The notes: a model not told the origin generated them from the letters alone. A stretch of DNA of 64,000 nt from CAWBRY01 sp963791295 (GCA_963791295.1 CAWBRY010000004.1:248001-312000), one strand, 5' to 3'. Positions 1-9,554 are shown, counted from the stretch's first letter. Numbers and translations are program-made.

Positions 1-1
1 G

Positions 2-1021
2 ACCAATCCCAATCGGTACTTGCAGGCGTTCACTCTAAACCCTGCCGATTACGCATTTCAATCAGTCGTTTATGCGGAGCGGACATTGATGGCGGGTTTT
101 ACTACCGTCCGTGACGTCGGTGGTTCGGGTGTAAACGTTTCTTTGCGTAATGCAGTGAATAAAGGATTGGTCAAAGGGCCCAGGATCTTTACTGCCGGAA
201 AGGCTATCGGAACAACGGGTGGCCATGCCGATCCGACTAACGGCTACCGGGAAGATCTGATGGGTGATCCGGGCCCGGCCCAAGGAGTCGTCAATGGGCC
301 TGAGGATTGTCGCAAGGCCGTACGGCAACGCTATAAAGAAGGGTCTGATCTGATCAAGATAACAGCCACCGGTGGTGTGCTAAGTGTCGCAAAGAGTTCG
401 AGCAACTCACAATTCACAGAAGAAGAAGTGAAGGAGATCGTACAAACAGCCAAAGATTATGGTCTTCGTGTGGCCGCACATGCTCATGGTGCAGAAGGAA
501 TGAAGAGAGCGATCCGGGCAGGTGTCAATTCAATTGAACATGGCACTTATATGGATGATGAAGCGATTGAGTTATTTAAAAAATATGGAACGTTTTACGT
601 ACCTACGATCATCGCCGGTAAATCGGTTGCCGATTCGGCGAAGATACCGGGCTACTTTCCTGATCTGGTGAGACCAAAGGCATTGGAGGTCGGTCCGAAA
701 ATCCAGGCTACTTTCGCAAAAGCGTATAAATCGGGAGTCAAGATTGCCTTTGGGACGGATGCCGGTGTTTTTATGCATGGCAAGAACTGGATTGAATTCA
801 CGTATATGATTGAAGCGGGCATGCCGGCGATAGAGGCAATCAAGTCAGCCACGATCGTTGCAGCAGATCTGATAGGAATTAAAGATATGACGGGAAGTAT
901 TGAAGCGGGAAAACTGGCGGACATAGTAGCCGTTGAAGGAGATCCGCTAAAAGATCCCCAGGCATTTGGCAAGGTTGTATTTGTAATGAAAGACGGAGTG
1001 ATTTATAAGAACATTCACTAA
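2..1021 (+). CDS. Metal-dependent amidohydrolase, 5' end outside window
   Basis: The last 339 residues of an amidohydrolase of the imidazolonepropionase/Xaa-Pro dipeptidase-like group. Reading is open from base 2, so the TTG at 20 is not a convincing start and the true N-terminus, with the usual first metal-binding HxH, lies outside the window. Visible family motifs are TTVRDVGG, a GGHAD block, AAHAHG and SIEHG (probable metal histidines) and FGTDAG (probable catalytic Asp). The C-terminal GKLADIVAVEGDPL is the standard closing beta-sandwich. Proteins of this type hydrolyse peptide or cyclic amide bonds, often after export; the exact substrate cannot be read here. Confidence 0.85.
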   Translation, partial: TNPNRYLQAFTLNPADYAFQSVVYAERTLMAGFTTVRDVGGSGVNVSLRNAVNKGLVKGPRIFTAGKAIGTTGGHADPTNGYREDLMGDPGPAQGVVNGPEDCRKAVRQRYKEGSDLIKITATGGVLSVAKSSSNSQFTEEEVKEIVQTAKDYGLRVAAHAHGAEGMKRAIRAGVNSIEHGTYMDDEAIELFKKYGTFYVPTIIAGKSVADSAKIPGYFPDLVRPKALEVGPKIQATFAKAYKSGVKIAFGTDAGVFMHGKNWIEFTYMIEAGMPAIEAIKSATIVAADLIGIKDMTGSIEAGKLADIVAVEGDPLKDPQAFGKVVFVMKDGVIYKNIH

Positions 1022-1060
1022 AAAGGCAACTTATCACTGTCATGAGTCGATTATGATTTT

Positions 1061-1723
1061 ATGAAAACGTCCATGATGATAGGAAAATTCATGCTCTCCT
1101 TTTTGTTGTTCATACTGGTTAGTTCCTGTAAGGATTCGGCAGGTAAAAAGAGCAGTTCAAAGAGTGATAATACTGCTACTGAAACAAAAAAAGACAACAC
1201 GACAAAAAAGGATGAATCGTCTTCATCCGGCAAAGGCAGTGCAACAAAATGGAATGCTAACGAATCGACTGCTCAGATCAAATTCAGTGTGAAAGGTCTT
1301 TTCGGCACCGTTCACGGCAGCCTGAGTGGATTGAAATCAACCATTCTGTTTGACGAGAAGGATCTCTCCGCTTCATCCATTCATGCGAGTGTCGACCCAA
1401 AAACAATCAGCACCGGGTCCAAGATGCGCAACCGGGATCTTCAAAAGGAAAAATATTTCAATTCGGATAATTTTTCCGCGCTAAGCTTTCAATCAGACAA
1501 TATCCAAAAAAGCGGGACAGGTTATAAGGCAGTTGGTAAACTAACTATTAAGGGAGTTGCTAAAAATATGGAAATGCCATTTCAATTTGTTTCCAAGGGT
1601 AATGGTGGAGTTTTTAAAAGTCATTTTACTATTGAACGCAAGGACTATGGCGTGGGTGGCTCTGGTGGTTCCATTGGAAATACGGTTACTGTCGATTTGG
1701 AAGTGCCGGTAAATAAATCGTGA
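1061..1723 (+). CDS. YceI-family lipoprotein
   Basis: A 220-residue exported protein. Residues 1-23 form a lipoprotein signal ending in a VSSC lipobox, followed by a Lys/Ser/Thr-rich linker to about residue 60 that would tether the domain at the membrane. The rest is a YceI domain, a beta-barrel lipocalin-like fold that in characterised members binds isoprenoid or amphiphilic ligands: W-x-A-N-E-S-T-AQIKFSVKG near the start, then FNSDNFSALSFQS and a C-terminal IERKDYGV block. ATG at 1061 is chosen because the signal peptide begins there; ATG at 1073 is an alternative. It follows the amidohydrolase by 39 bp and may be co-transcribed. Ligand unknown. Confidence 0.85.
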   Translation: MKTSMMIGKFMLSFLLFILVSSCKDSAGKKSSSKSDNTATETKKDNTTKKDESSSSGKGSATKWNANESTAQIKFSVKGLFGTVHGSLSGLKSTILFDEKDLSASSIHASVDPKTISTGSKMRNRDLQKEKYFNSDNFSALSFQSDNIQKSGTGYKAVGKLTIKGVAKNMEMPFQFVSKGNGGVFKSHFTIERKDYGVGGSGGSIGNTVTVDLEVPVNKS

Positions 1724-1740
1724 TTTGTTCGATTTTTCTA

Positions 1741-1803
1741 ACCCACCCCTGAGTCGTTCAATTTTGTAATTTTCTCAATACTTGCCCCTCCGTCGGAGGG
1801 GAT
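1741..1803 (-). repeat. Single copy of a 63-bp palindromic intergenic repeat
   Basis: This 63-bp stretch lies between two converging genes. It is a diverged reverse-complement copy of the unit tandemly repeated at 30519-30708. Shared blocks are ACCCACCCC, AATTTT-C-CAATACT-GCCCCTCC and GGAGGGGAT. CCCTCCgtcGGAGGG can fold into a hairpin, so it may also serve as a bidirectional terminator. Confidence 0.6.
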
Positions 1804-1815
1804 AGCGTAAATAGT

Positions 1816-2613
1816 CTAACCCTTTACAATCTTATTATAACTGGCTACCACACCACGTATCAATGAAGAACTAAATCCCCGGTGTTCCATTTCATTGAGA
1901 CCAGCAATAGTGCAACCCTTGGGAGTGGTTACCTTATCAATCTCCTGCTCGGGATGCGAACCCTTTTGCAATAGTAGATCCGCTGCTCCCTTCACCGTTT
2001 GAGCCGCAATCAAAGATGCCGTGGCAGCATCGAATCCAATTTCAATTCCGCCCTGAATATTTGCCCGGATATATCGCATGGCATAGGCCGTGCCGCAGGC
2101 GCCGAGTATGGTCGCGGCATCCATCAATTTTTCATCGATCATCACCGTCTTGCCCAATTGTTCGAAGAGTTGTTGTATATAATTCATTTGAGCTGCACTG
2201 GCTCCCGCCGAGGAGATGCAGGTTATACTTTCCTGGATGGCGATGGCCGTATTCGGCATGGCACGGATCACGGGGACGGGCTTGCCAATCGCTTCCTGCA
2301 ATTGTTCGATCCAAACACCGGTTATAACGGAGACGATCACGTGCTTTTTTGGATTCAATGCAGACTTTACTTCGCTGATGATCTCGGCATAATTATAAGG
2401 CTTTACAGCGAGGATGATGATCTCACTTTCTCTTACGGCGCGGCGGTTGTCCTGGTGGACCATACAACCTCTTTCAGCGAAACGGCTTAGGGATGCAAGG
2501 TTGCGCCGCGTAATGGTTAGCTCCACCGGCCTGCTAAACTCACTTTGGATCAGGCCATCGGCAATGGCTGAGCCCAGGTTGCCTCCGCCAATGATGGCAA
2601 TTCTCTTGGACAT
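1816..2613 (-). CDS. proC: Pyrroline-5-carboxylate reductase
   Basis: Cytosolic NAD(P)H-dependent reduction of 1-pyrroline-5-carboxylate to L-proline. The 265-residue protein begins MSKRIAIIGGGNLGSAIADGL, a Rossmann dinucleotide-binding motif, so ATG at 2613 is preferred over an open extension to 2676 that would add 21 unrelated residues. Later family motifs are IILAVKPYN, RAMPNTAIA, a GACGTAYAM segment and the C-terminal TTPKGCTIAGLNEME block. Full length for the family. It is the last gene of a minus-strand run purL-hldD-proC, 73 bp after hldD. Confidence 0.93.
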   Translation of the reverse strand: MSKRIAIIGGGNLGSAIADGLIQSEFSRPVELTITRRNLASLSRFAERGCMVHQDNRRAVRESEIIILAVKPYNYAEIISEVKSALNPKKHVIVSVITGVWIEQLQEAIGKPVPVIRAMPNTAIAIQESITCISSAGASAAQMNYIQQLFEQLGKTVMIDEKLMDAATILGACGTAYAMRYIRANIQGGIEIGFDAATASLIAAQTVKGAADLLLQKGSHPEQEIDKVTTPKGCTIAGLNEMEHRGFSSSLIRGVVASYNKIVKG

Positions 2614-2686
2614 ATTGATTGATTTAAAAAATGAATTGCCACATGAAGCAGGTTCAGTGGCAAACATGTTGTTCACAAAACAAATA

Positions 2687-3691
2687 TCAGTAATATTTGT
2701 TGCTCATCAGGAAATTCCTGGCGTAATCTCCTATTCCTTTTTCAAGCGTGAAAAAATCTTCCTGATAACCCGCCTTACGGAGTTTTGACATATCTGCTTC
2801 AGTGAAATACTGATACCTTTCTCTTATGTCATGCGGCGTATCTATATATTCAATTTGAATGGGGAGACTCAGATTAGTAAATATCTGACAAACCAGGTCT
2901 TTAAAAGTTCTTGCTTTACCGGTGCCCAGATTATATAAGCCATTGTCGATGGTCAATTCCTTGTTGATTGTTTTCTCCATAAACCATGTGCAAACGGCGG
3001 CTATATCATCCACATAAATGAAATCGCGAAGTTGTTCGCCATCTTTGTATTCCGGCTTATGCGATCTAAATAATTTTGCAGTCCCTTGTGATCGTATCTG
3101 GTTGAATGCATGAAAGATCACACTCGCCATCCGTCCTTTATGATATTCGTTTGGTCCGTAGACATTAAAAAATTTCAATCCCACCCAAAAGGGTGGTTGT
3201 TTATCGACAGGTTGCGCTAACGCCCATTTATCAAATTCATTTTTGGATATGCCATACGGATTCAACGGACTAAGTTTTTCAACCGATGCATGATCATCTT
3301 TATACCCGAACTCACCTTGACCGTAGGTTGCCGCAGAGGAAGCATAAACCAATGGGCTTTTTTTAAGAATACAATACTCCCAGATCTTCCTGGAATATTC
3401 AAGGTTTAACTCTTCCAGAACACGATAGTCAGTTTCAGCCGTATCCGTCCGGGCACCTAGATGAAATACAAAATCGAGAGGGAGTTGTTCTTTATCCAAC
3501 CATTCAAATAGATTATCCCGTTCCACTCTAACCAGGTAAGTCTTGCCGTGCAGGTTCAACTCTTTTTCTTCTTCATCAAACTCATCAGCCAGGATTAGGT
3601 TCTCATAACCTTTCTTATTTAAATAGCCGACCAGGTAGCTACCAATGAATCCGGCAGCGCCTGTAATCAGAATATTGCTCTTTAGATCCAT
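2687..3691 (-). CDS. hldD: ADP-glyceromanno-heptose 6-epimerase
   Basis: Extended short-chain dehydrogenase/epimerase of 334 residues. It converts ADP-D-glycero-D-manno-heptose to the L-glycero epimer for the lipopolysaccharide inner core. Visible are the NADP-binding ITGAAGFIGSYL at residues 8-19, the HLGARTDT block, YASSAATYG containing the catalytic Ser, and YGISKNEFDKWA with the Tyr-x3-Lys pair. The HLGARTDT and SSAATYG blocks separate HldD from generic UDP-sugar epimerases. Its stop is 73 bp before proC and its start 27 bp after purL, so the three genes probably form one transcript. A relative acting on another nucleotide sugar is the main alternative. Confidence 0.85.
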   Translation of the reverse strand: MDLKSNILITGAAGFIGSYLVGYLNKKGYENLILADEFDEEEKELNLHGKTYLVRVERDNLFEWLDKEQLPLDFVFHLGARTDTAETDYRVLEELNLEYSRKIWEYCILKKSPLVYASSAATYGQGEFGYKDDHASVEKLSPLNPYGISKNEFDKWALAQPVDKQPPFWVGLKFFNVYGPNEYHKGRMASVIFHAFNQIRSQGTAKLFRSHKPEYKDGEQLRDFIYVDDIAAVCTWFMEKTINKELTIDNGLYNLGTGKARTFKDLVCQIFTNLSLPIQIEYIDTPHDIRERYQYFTEADMSKLRKAGYQEDFFTLEKGIGDYARNFLMSNKYY

Positions 3692-3718
3692 ACCAACACA
3701 TTTATGAACAAACGGAGA

Positions 3719-5971
3719 TTAAATAGAAACCAAAGCTGATCCGGCCGACTCTTTTGACAAGAAATTTTCTATTGCCATATCATACTCATCCTTCCACCAA
3801 TCAATGGTTCCCCAAAAATCGTCATCTACCAACAATTCACCACTGGTTACAACTCCGATTTTCTCACAAGGAAAATTTCCAACAATTTTCTTAAAGGCAG
3901 CGGCCTTCGAGGATGATACCGTCACTATCACCCTACCCTGCGCCTCGCCGAATAAGAAAGCATCCGTCCTCAATCCATCCTTGGTCTTAATAGAAAATCC
4001 CAGCTCTCTGTTGAATCCGGATTCACACAAGGTCACAAACAATCCTCCTTCACTGATATCATGAGCGCATCCAATCACTTTTTCCCGAATCAACTCCGCG
4101 ATTTTTTGTTGAAGATTGTATTCTTCCTCCAGGTCAAAGTAAGGTGCTGGCGAATAATCCACTCCACAAACACGGTGCAGGTATTCTGAACAGTTGATAT
4201 CGTTGTTTATCACACCCAGCAGATAAATCCCTTCGCCCTTTTGTTTGAAATCAAGTGTCATTTTCTCCGTAACATCTTCCAATAAACCTACCATTCCAAT
4301 GGTCGGCGTGGGATAAACAGGGCCATCCGGGTTCTGATTGTAAAAACTGACATTTCCTCCCGTTACAGGAGTATCAAATTTTGTGCAAGCTTCTCCCATT
4401 CCTTTTACCGAATGGACAAATTGATAATATACTTCAGGATCATAGGGATTTCCAAAATTCAGGCAATTAGTAATACCCAAAGGCTGACCACCGCTGCACA
4501 CGATATTCCGTGCAGCCTCGCTCACCGCGATCATTGAGCCTTTATATGGGTCTGCAAAAACATAACGGCTATTGCAATCGGTTGTTACCGCCAATCCCTT
4601 CGAGGTTCCTTTCACGACAATGATCGAAGAATCCGAAGGTTCATTGGTTGATGAATTCACCGTTCCTACCATACTGTCGTATTGCGTGTAGATCCATCTC
4701 TTGGAAGCAATGGAGGGAAGGCGGATCAGCTTTTCGGCAATGGTCTTCAAGTGTTCGGGAACAGGAATCGAATCAGGGTCAAACTTTCTTATTTCAGCAA
4801 AATAAGCCGGTTCCTTATACTCTCTTTTATATTGCGGGGCACCGCCGCCTAACACCAACTCATTAGCTGGCAATTCAGCCTCCAATTCTCCTGCTAAATA
4901 AAAGCGAAGGATCCCATCATCGGTTAGTTCGCCAATCACAGAACAAGGAAGGTCCCATTTTTCAAAAACCTTTGTCACCTCTGCTTCCCGGCCTTTTTCC
5001 GCGACTAATAACATCCTTTCCTGGCTCTCACTCAACAATAGCTCCCAGGCCTTCATGCTCCCTGAACCACCAGCTTTTCCTTTTGTCCTGGTAGGCACTT
5101 TGTCGAGATCAATGCGCATCCCGACTCCGCCCTTAGCGCTCATTTCTGAAGTAGAACATATAATACCGGCTGCGCCCATGTCCTGCATACCCACCACTGC
5201 ACCGGTTTTTATCACTTCAAGGCAGGCCTCGAGCAATTTTTTTTCCTGGAAAGGATCGCCGACCTGGACCGCAGGAAGGTCTTGCGTGCTGTCTGCCGTT
5301 ATATCTGCCGATGCAAATGAGGCACCACCGATCCCGTCTTTTCCTGTGGCACTACCGACAAATAACACCGGGTTTCCCACACCTTTTGCAGTTGCCGAAA
5401 CCGTTTCCCCGATCTTAACTATGCCAACGCTCATAGCGTTTACCAAAGGATTGGTATGATAGCTTTGATCAAAATAAATTTCACCGCCAACAGTAGGTAC
5501 GCCAAAGCAATTTCCGTAATGGCCTATGCCATGCACCACACCGGAGAGCAAATGTTGGGTCTTATCCTCGTGCAGGCTACCAAAGCGAAGTGAGTTCAAT
5601 GCAGCAATAGGTCTGGCACCCATAGTAAAAATATCGCGGTGGATCCCACCTATTCCTGTAGCTGCTCCCTGGAATGGTTCGATAGCTGAAGGATGATTAT
5701 GCGATTCAATTTTGAAAACGACACCCCATCCATCTCCAATGTCCATTAATCCTGCATTTTCTTCTCCTGCTTTCACCAGCATCCTTCCTCCTTCACGCGG
5801 CAGCGTCTTTAACCACAGTATCGAATTCTTATAACTGCAATGCTCACTCCACATGGCAGAGAAGGCGCAGAGTTCATTGAAGTTGGGAACACGGCCTAAC
5901 TTTTCTTTGATCAACTCAAACTCTTCAGGGGTAAGTCGTAATTGTTCGGCTGTCCTAACGGTGATGTCCAT
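3719..5971 (-). CDS. purL: Phosphoribosylformylglycinamidine synthase subunit PurL
   Basis: Fourth step of purine biosynthesis: FGAR + ATP + glutamine to FGAM. At 750 residues this is the small PurL, which needs separate PurQ (glutaminase) and PurS subunits; neither is in the window. Characteristic segments are AMWSEHCSYKNS near residue 45, GDGWGVVFKIESHNHPS, GAATGIGG-x-RDIFTMGARP, and a second half beginning near residue 420 with DSMVGTVN and TTDCNSRYVFADP. The C-terminal AHDISEGG is the AIRS-like ATP-binding motif. It is the promoter-proximal gene of the minus-strand purL-hldD-proC run and diverges from the membrane protein at 6176. Confidence 0.95.
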   Translation of the reverse strand: MDITVRTAEQLRLTPEEFELIKEKLGRVPNFNELCAFSAMWSEHCSYKNSILWLKTLPREGGRMLVKAGEENAGLMDIGDGWGVVFKIESHNHPSAIEPFQGAATGIGGIHRDIFTMGARPIAALNSLRFGSLHEDKTQHLLSGVVHGIGHYGNCFGVPTVGGEIYFDQSYHTNPLVNAMSVGIVKIGETVSATAKGVGNPVLFVGSATGKDGIGGASFASADITADSTQDLPAVQVGDPFQEKKLLEACLEVIKTGAVVGMQDMGAAGIICSTSEMSAKGGVGMRIDLDKVPTRTKGKAGGSGSMKAWELLLSESQERMLLVAEKGREAEVTKVFEKWDLPCSVIGELTDDGILRFYLAGELEAELPANELVLGGGAPQYKREYKEPAYFAEIRKFDPDSIPVPEHLKTIAEKLIRLPSIASKRWIYTQYDSMVGTVNSSTNEPSDSSIIVVKGTSKGLAVTTDCNSRYVFADPYKGSMIAVSEAARNIVCSGGQPLGITNCLNFGNPYDPEVYYQFVHSVKGMGEACTKFDTPVTGGNVSFYNQNPDGPVYPTPTIGMVGLLEDVTEKMTLDFKQKGEGIYLLGVINNDINCSEYLHRVCGVDYSPAPYFDLEEEYNLQQKIAELIREKVIGCAHDISEGGLFVTLCESGFNRELGFSIKTKDGLRTDAFLFGEAQGRVIVTVSSSKAAAFKKIVGNFPCEKIGVVTSGELLVDDDFWGTIDWWKDEYDMAIENFLSKESAGSALVSI

Positions 5972-6030
5972 GTATAGTGATTGATTTTATGAAACGCAGA
6001 ACTGATCCTTTCAAATGATCATATACGCCG

Positions 6031-6038
6031 CAAATTTA
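6031..6038 (-). promoter_or_regulatory. Candidate -7 element for purL
   Basis: On the minus strand this reads TAAATTTG followed by CGGC, matching the Bacteroidota consensus TAnnTTTG. It lies 60 bp upstream of the purL ATG. No TTG was found at the usual 17-23 bp spacing upstream, so only the -7 half is supported. Confidence 0.4.
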
Positions 6039-6175
6039 CGCGATGCCCGAGATCGATGATGGATAACTTGTCAACCAGGTCTGAATATTATTACAAGTGG
6101 TTATATAATGAGGAAAAATAAATCACAGCACAGAGAGCAGGAATCTCTATTTTGCGGAGATAAAACCATTCCTGC

Positions 6176-7468
6176 TTGGATTACCTGCTGTTTGTCGTTT
6201 ATCTCGTCTTTTTTGCCTGGCTGGTCACTAAAGTAAAATTCTTTACCCGAACTGGCTTGAGCAATCCCCAACTCATCATTCTCTTTCTTTTAAAGGTGAT
6301 GGCCGGAATTTTTTACGGATGGATCGGGCTTTACTACGGCGGGCTGGCTCAAATGCAAGACACCTGGGGTTATCATTACAGCAGTATCCAGGAATACCAT
6401 TTACTTTATGAAAATCCCGGGGAATATTTTACAGACCTGTTCCGCAATCCTTACGGAAACGGATTCTCGAAATTCTTTGACAGCAACGAATCCTATTGGA
6501 ATGACCTGAAGGGAAATGTGCTCATTAAAATCCTCTCCATCTTTGACATCTTCAGTTTTGGCCGCTATTATGTAAATGTGATTTTCTATTCTTTCATCAG
6601 CCTGTTTGGGCCCATCGCGATCTATCGGACGATGACAGATGTTTTTCCCGGCAAAAGAACGGTGATCCTGCTAGCCACATTCCTCGTTCCTTCCTTTTTA
6701 TACTGGACGAGCGGTATTCATAAGGAAGGTTTATTGTTCATCGGCATCAGCATGATCGTTTACTGCATGTATTTCGGCCTGAAAGAAAAGAAGTTTGGTT
6801 TTTGGAGGATCACACTCATCGTGGTCGGACTCCTGGTCATTCTTAGTCTTCGCAACTTCTTACTTGTCATCATCGTGCCGGCACTATTGGCATGGTTCCT
6901 CGCGAGCCGCAGGCCAAAATATGGTCTGGCGATCTTCGGGGCTCTATATATTTTCTTTGGCATATTATTTTTTACGATCAGATATGTAAATCCGCAGTTT
7001 GATTTTCCGCAGGCCGTTGTCAATAAACAGAAAGCATTTATTAAATTGAAAGGTGGTTCAACGATCCCTATCAAAGAGCTCCAACCCAATGCCGTTAGCT
7101 TCCTGAAGAATACGCCCCAGGCGATAAATTTATCGACCATCCGGCCTTATCCAAGTGATGTCCGCCATATTCTTTCACTGGCCGCCGCCATTGAGATTGA
7201 TGCTCTGTTACTAATGTTCCTGCTTTTTTTATTTTGGAGAAAAAATGGTCTGCGATCCAGGAACATCATCTATTTCTGTCTATTCTTTTCCTTAACTAAC
7301 CTCCTCGCCATCGGTTTCAGTGTCAACAACCTGGGAGCCATCGTGCGGTACCGAAGTGTTTTTATTCCCTTGCTGGTCGTGCCCATGGCGGCACAGATCA
7401 ACTGGAGAAAGATTGAGGCCATATTTTCCGGGAATAACAAGACCAATCCCATAAAGAACAGTGTGTGA
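6176..7468 (+). CDS. Polytopic membrane protein of unknown function
   Basis: A 430-residue integral membrane protein with roughly ten hydrophobic segments, for example near residues 1-17, 30-50, 125-150, 160-180 and 215-240, plus several in the C-terminal third. The only in-frame start is TTG at 6176, because a stop lies five codons upstream. Charged soluble loops fall around residues 60-110 and 290-340. Overall shape resembles the large family of Bacteroidota proteins near surface-polysaccharide genes, but no diagnostic polymerase or glycosyltransferase motif was recognised. Its TGA overlaps the GTG start of the next gene, indicating translational coupling. Function unassigned. Confidence 0.7.
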   Translation: MDYLLFVVYLVFFAWLVTKVKFFTRTGLSNPQLIILFLLKVMAGIFYGWIGLYYGGLAQMQDTWGYHYSSIQEYHLLYENPGEYFTDLFRNPYGNGFSKFFDSNESYWNDLKGNVLIKILSIFDIFSFGRYYVNVIFYSFISLFGPIAIYRTMTDVFPGKRTVILLATFLVPSFLYWTSGIHKEGLLFIGISMIVYCMYFGLKEKKFGFWRITLIVVGLLVILSLRNFLLVIIVPALLAWFLASRRPKYGLAIFGALYIFFGILFFTIRYVNPQFDFPQAVVNKQKAFIKLKGGSTIPIKELQPNAVSFLKNTPQAINLSTIRPYPSDVRHILSLAAAIEIDALLLMFLLFLFWRKNGLRSRNIIYFCLFFSLTNLLAIGFSVNNLGAIVRYRSVFIPLLVVPMAAQINWRKIEAIFSGNNKTNPIKNSV

Positions 7469-8514
7469 TTAATTATCCGGATATTATTAAGGCTGCCTGG
7501 ACAGGATATGATCCGTCCAGGATGATACAAACAATTGAGGACATCAGTCCCATGGTATCAACGAACCGGGTCTATCGCGTGGGATTTAACGACGAGGATT
7601 TCATCATCGCCAAACTTTCCACTTTTGGAAAATATGAACACTTTAAAGAAGACCATCGAATCATTCATTCCCTCAGCAATAATTTATTGTATCCCTTTGA
7701 AAATCTGTTGGCGAAAAGCCTCTTAAAAGATAATCGCGTCTATACATTTCGTTACCGGAAGGAAAAAATCGATGCCTGGGTCGTATTTTATAATCCCAGC
7801 CGTGTGATGCAGCTCATGCCCCGCCGGCTGGAAGAAGGACATATTCGGAGTTTTGCAAAGCAAATCGCGAAGTTTCATCTCTCTTGCAGTCGTATCCGCA
7901 ACGTATTGCCAAAAAGCGGCAAGACATTGAGAACAGACATCAACACCTTACTTGAACAATTGCAGGAAAATGACAAGAAGTTTGGCACGCGCGCACAAGG
8001 CGAGCTCATCAAGCATCATTGCGAACAATTCCTGAAAAACAGGACAAAATGCAACGCAGGTAGCTTTGAGATCATACCGGTTTTTATCGACTGGAACATT
8101 GGAAATTTCTCTGTTGTCGACAATTTTCAGTTATTCAGTCGCTGGGATTATGACTGGTTCCGGATGAGCAGCCGAATGCTTGATTTTTATTTTTTTAGTC
8201 GCGTTGTCAGCAATGCGGGAGATAAGACCGTATTCAGCTATCTCATCAACCCGATGATGGAAGATAGGTTTCTTCTTTTCCTTGAAGAATACCACCGGAT
8301 TAATCCATTGATCGCTGATGAGATCCGTTTTCTGAGAGAAGTCTACCGGTTTTTTATTTTGAACTATGTCGTTAAGAATGGAAATTATTTTTTCAGTGAA
8401 CAATATGCAAAAAAGTTGCAGGCGGAGGCGTTGGATATTTATCTTCCGTCCGTAGACAGGGACTTCAACCCGGACAAGATCATCGATCATTTAAAGATCC
8501 GTTCATCTTCTTAG
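7465..8514 (+). CDS. Phosphotransferase (APH/choline-kinase-like fold) protein
   Basis: A 349-residue soluble protein starting at GTG 7465, inside the stop of the upstream membrane protein (GTGA overlap). It resembles aminoglycoside phosphotransferase/homoserine-kinase-type enzymes. An N-terminal lobe (VYRVGFNDEDFIIAKLS) is followed near residues 210-240 by IDWNIGNF and then RWDYDWFRMSSRMLDFY, which occupy the place of the family's HGDxxxxN catalytic loop and the metal-binding (I)DWE/D segment. The usual catalytic-loop His is replaced by Ile, so activity is uncertain. The substrate cannot be inferred; coupling to a membrane protein and a HAD phosphatase-like gene suggests a shared pathway. 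Confidence 0.55.
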   Translation: MINYPDIIKAAWTGYDPSRMIQTIEDISPMVSTNRVYRVGFNDEDFIIAKLSTFGKYEHFKEDHRIIHSLSNNLLYPFENLLAKSLLKDNRVYTFRYRKEKIDAWVVFYNPSRVMQLMPRRLEEGHIRSFAKQIAKFHLSCSRIRNVLPKSGKTLRTDINTLLEQLQENDKKFGTRAQGELIKHHCEQFLKNRTKCNAGSFEIIPVFIDWNIGNFSVVDNFQLFSRWDYDWFRMSSRMLDFYFFSRVVSNAGDKTVFSYLINPMMEDRFLLFLEEYHRINPLIADEIRFLREVYRFFILNYVVKNGNYFFSEQYAKKLQAEALDIYLPSVDRDFNPDKIIDHLKIRSSS

Positions 8515-8537
8515 GAATTTCAATCAAACAAAGGAAT

Positions 8538-9386
8538 ATGGAAAATTTCGAGTCATTGCTGAAAAACTATAAGGTGGTTCTTTTTGATGCTTATGGTGTC
8601 ATCAAGAATTATATGGGGCTGATCCCGGGCATAGAAAAAACATTTGACTGGTTGAAAAAAAATAACAAGGCTTATTACATCATCACCAATGATGCCAGCC
8701 GTAGTCCTGAATTATTGGCTGAAGCTTACCATGAAGGCGGGCTCCATGCCATCACTTCAGACCGGATCATTTCCTCCGGTATGTTAGCCAAAGAATTCCT
8801 TGAATTAAAAGTCAAGAAGGGACTGGTCGCGTTTTTAGGCACTGAAGAATCGGCTCATTACATTGAACATCCAGGACTCGAAACGCTGCCTCTTCAACAT
8901 ATCAAGGAAGAGAATATGAACGATATCACTGCCCTCGTGCTGTTGGACGATGAAGGGTTTGATTGGACAGATGGATTGAATAAGGCGGTGAACCTGCTCC
9001 GTCAGCGGACTATTCCTGCAATTATTGCCAATCCGGATGGAGCTTACCCGGTCAATAATCGTGATGTAGGAATTGCCATCGGCGCTCTCTCGTACATGGT
9101 TGAAAAAATAACCGGCAGAAAATTCATCAGGTTTGGCAAGCCCGATTCACAGATCTTCATGTTCGTTTGGGAATTCATTGTCCAGCAGCATCCGGGCATT
9201 TCAAAAAAAGATATCGTGATGGTGGGGGACACATTACATACTGACATCTTAGGCGGTAATAAATTTGGGCTGGACACAGTCCTGGTCCTCACCGGCAATA
9301 TGCGACCGGAGGATTATGAATCAAAGATTTTCTCTACAGGAATTGCTCCCACATACGTCTGCGAATCGGCAGTTATTAAAGGCTAA
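8538..9386 (+). CDS. HAD-superfamily class IIA hydrolase-like protein
   Basis: A 282-residue HAD protein. Motif I is VLFDAYGVI with nucleophile Asp19, motif II appears in YYIITNDASRS, a Lys sits in FGKPDSQIF, and motif IV is MVGDTLHTDILGG with the metal-binding Asp pair. The cap insertion between motifs II and III is of class IIA type, as in NagD or phosphoglycolate phosphatases. The second Asp of the phosphatase DxD signature is Tyr (DAY), as in haloacid dehalogenases, so it may not be a phosphatase. It lies 23 bp after the kinase-like gene and is probably the third gene of that operon. Confidence 0.75.
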   Translation: MENFESLLKNYKVVLFDAYGVIKNYMGLIPGIEKTFDWLKKNNKAYYIITNDASRSPELLAEAYHEGGLHAITSDRIISSGMLAKEFLELKVKKGLVAFLGTEESAHYIEHPGLETLPLQHIKEENMNDITALVLLDDEGFDWTDGLNKAVNLLRQRTIPAIIANPDGAYPVNNRDVGIAIGALSYMVEKITGRKFIRFGKPDSQIFMFVWEFIVQQHPGISKKDIVMVGDTLHTDILGGNKFGLDTVLVLTGNMRPEDYESKIFSTGIAPTYVCESAVIKG

Positions 9387-9554
9387 CTTCAAATTAACTT
9401 ATATTATAATATATACATTTTTTCTAATTTCTCGCCTCAAAAATGAATTTCTTCTGAAATTATTCACTTTTTACTGATCGCTTTATTTTTTCGGCCATAT
9501 TTTCTTAATCTTGCAAAATATTAATTTTATCTATACTTAAACCAAATCAGCATT

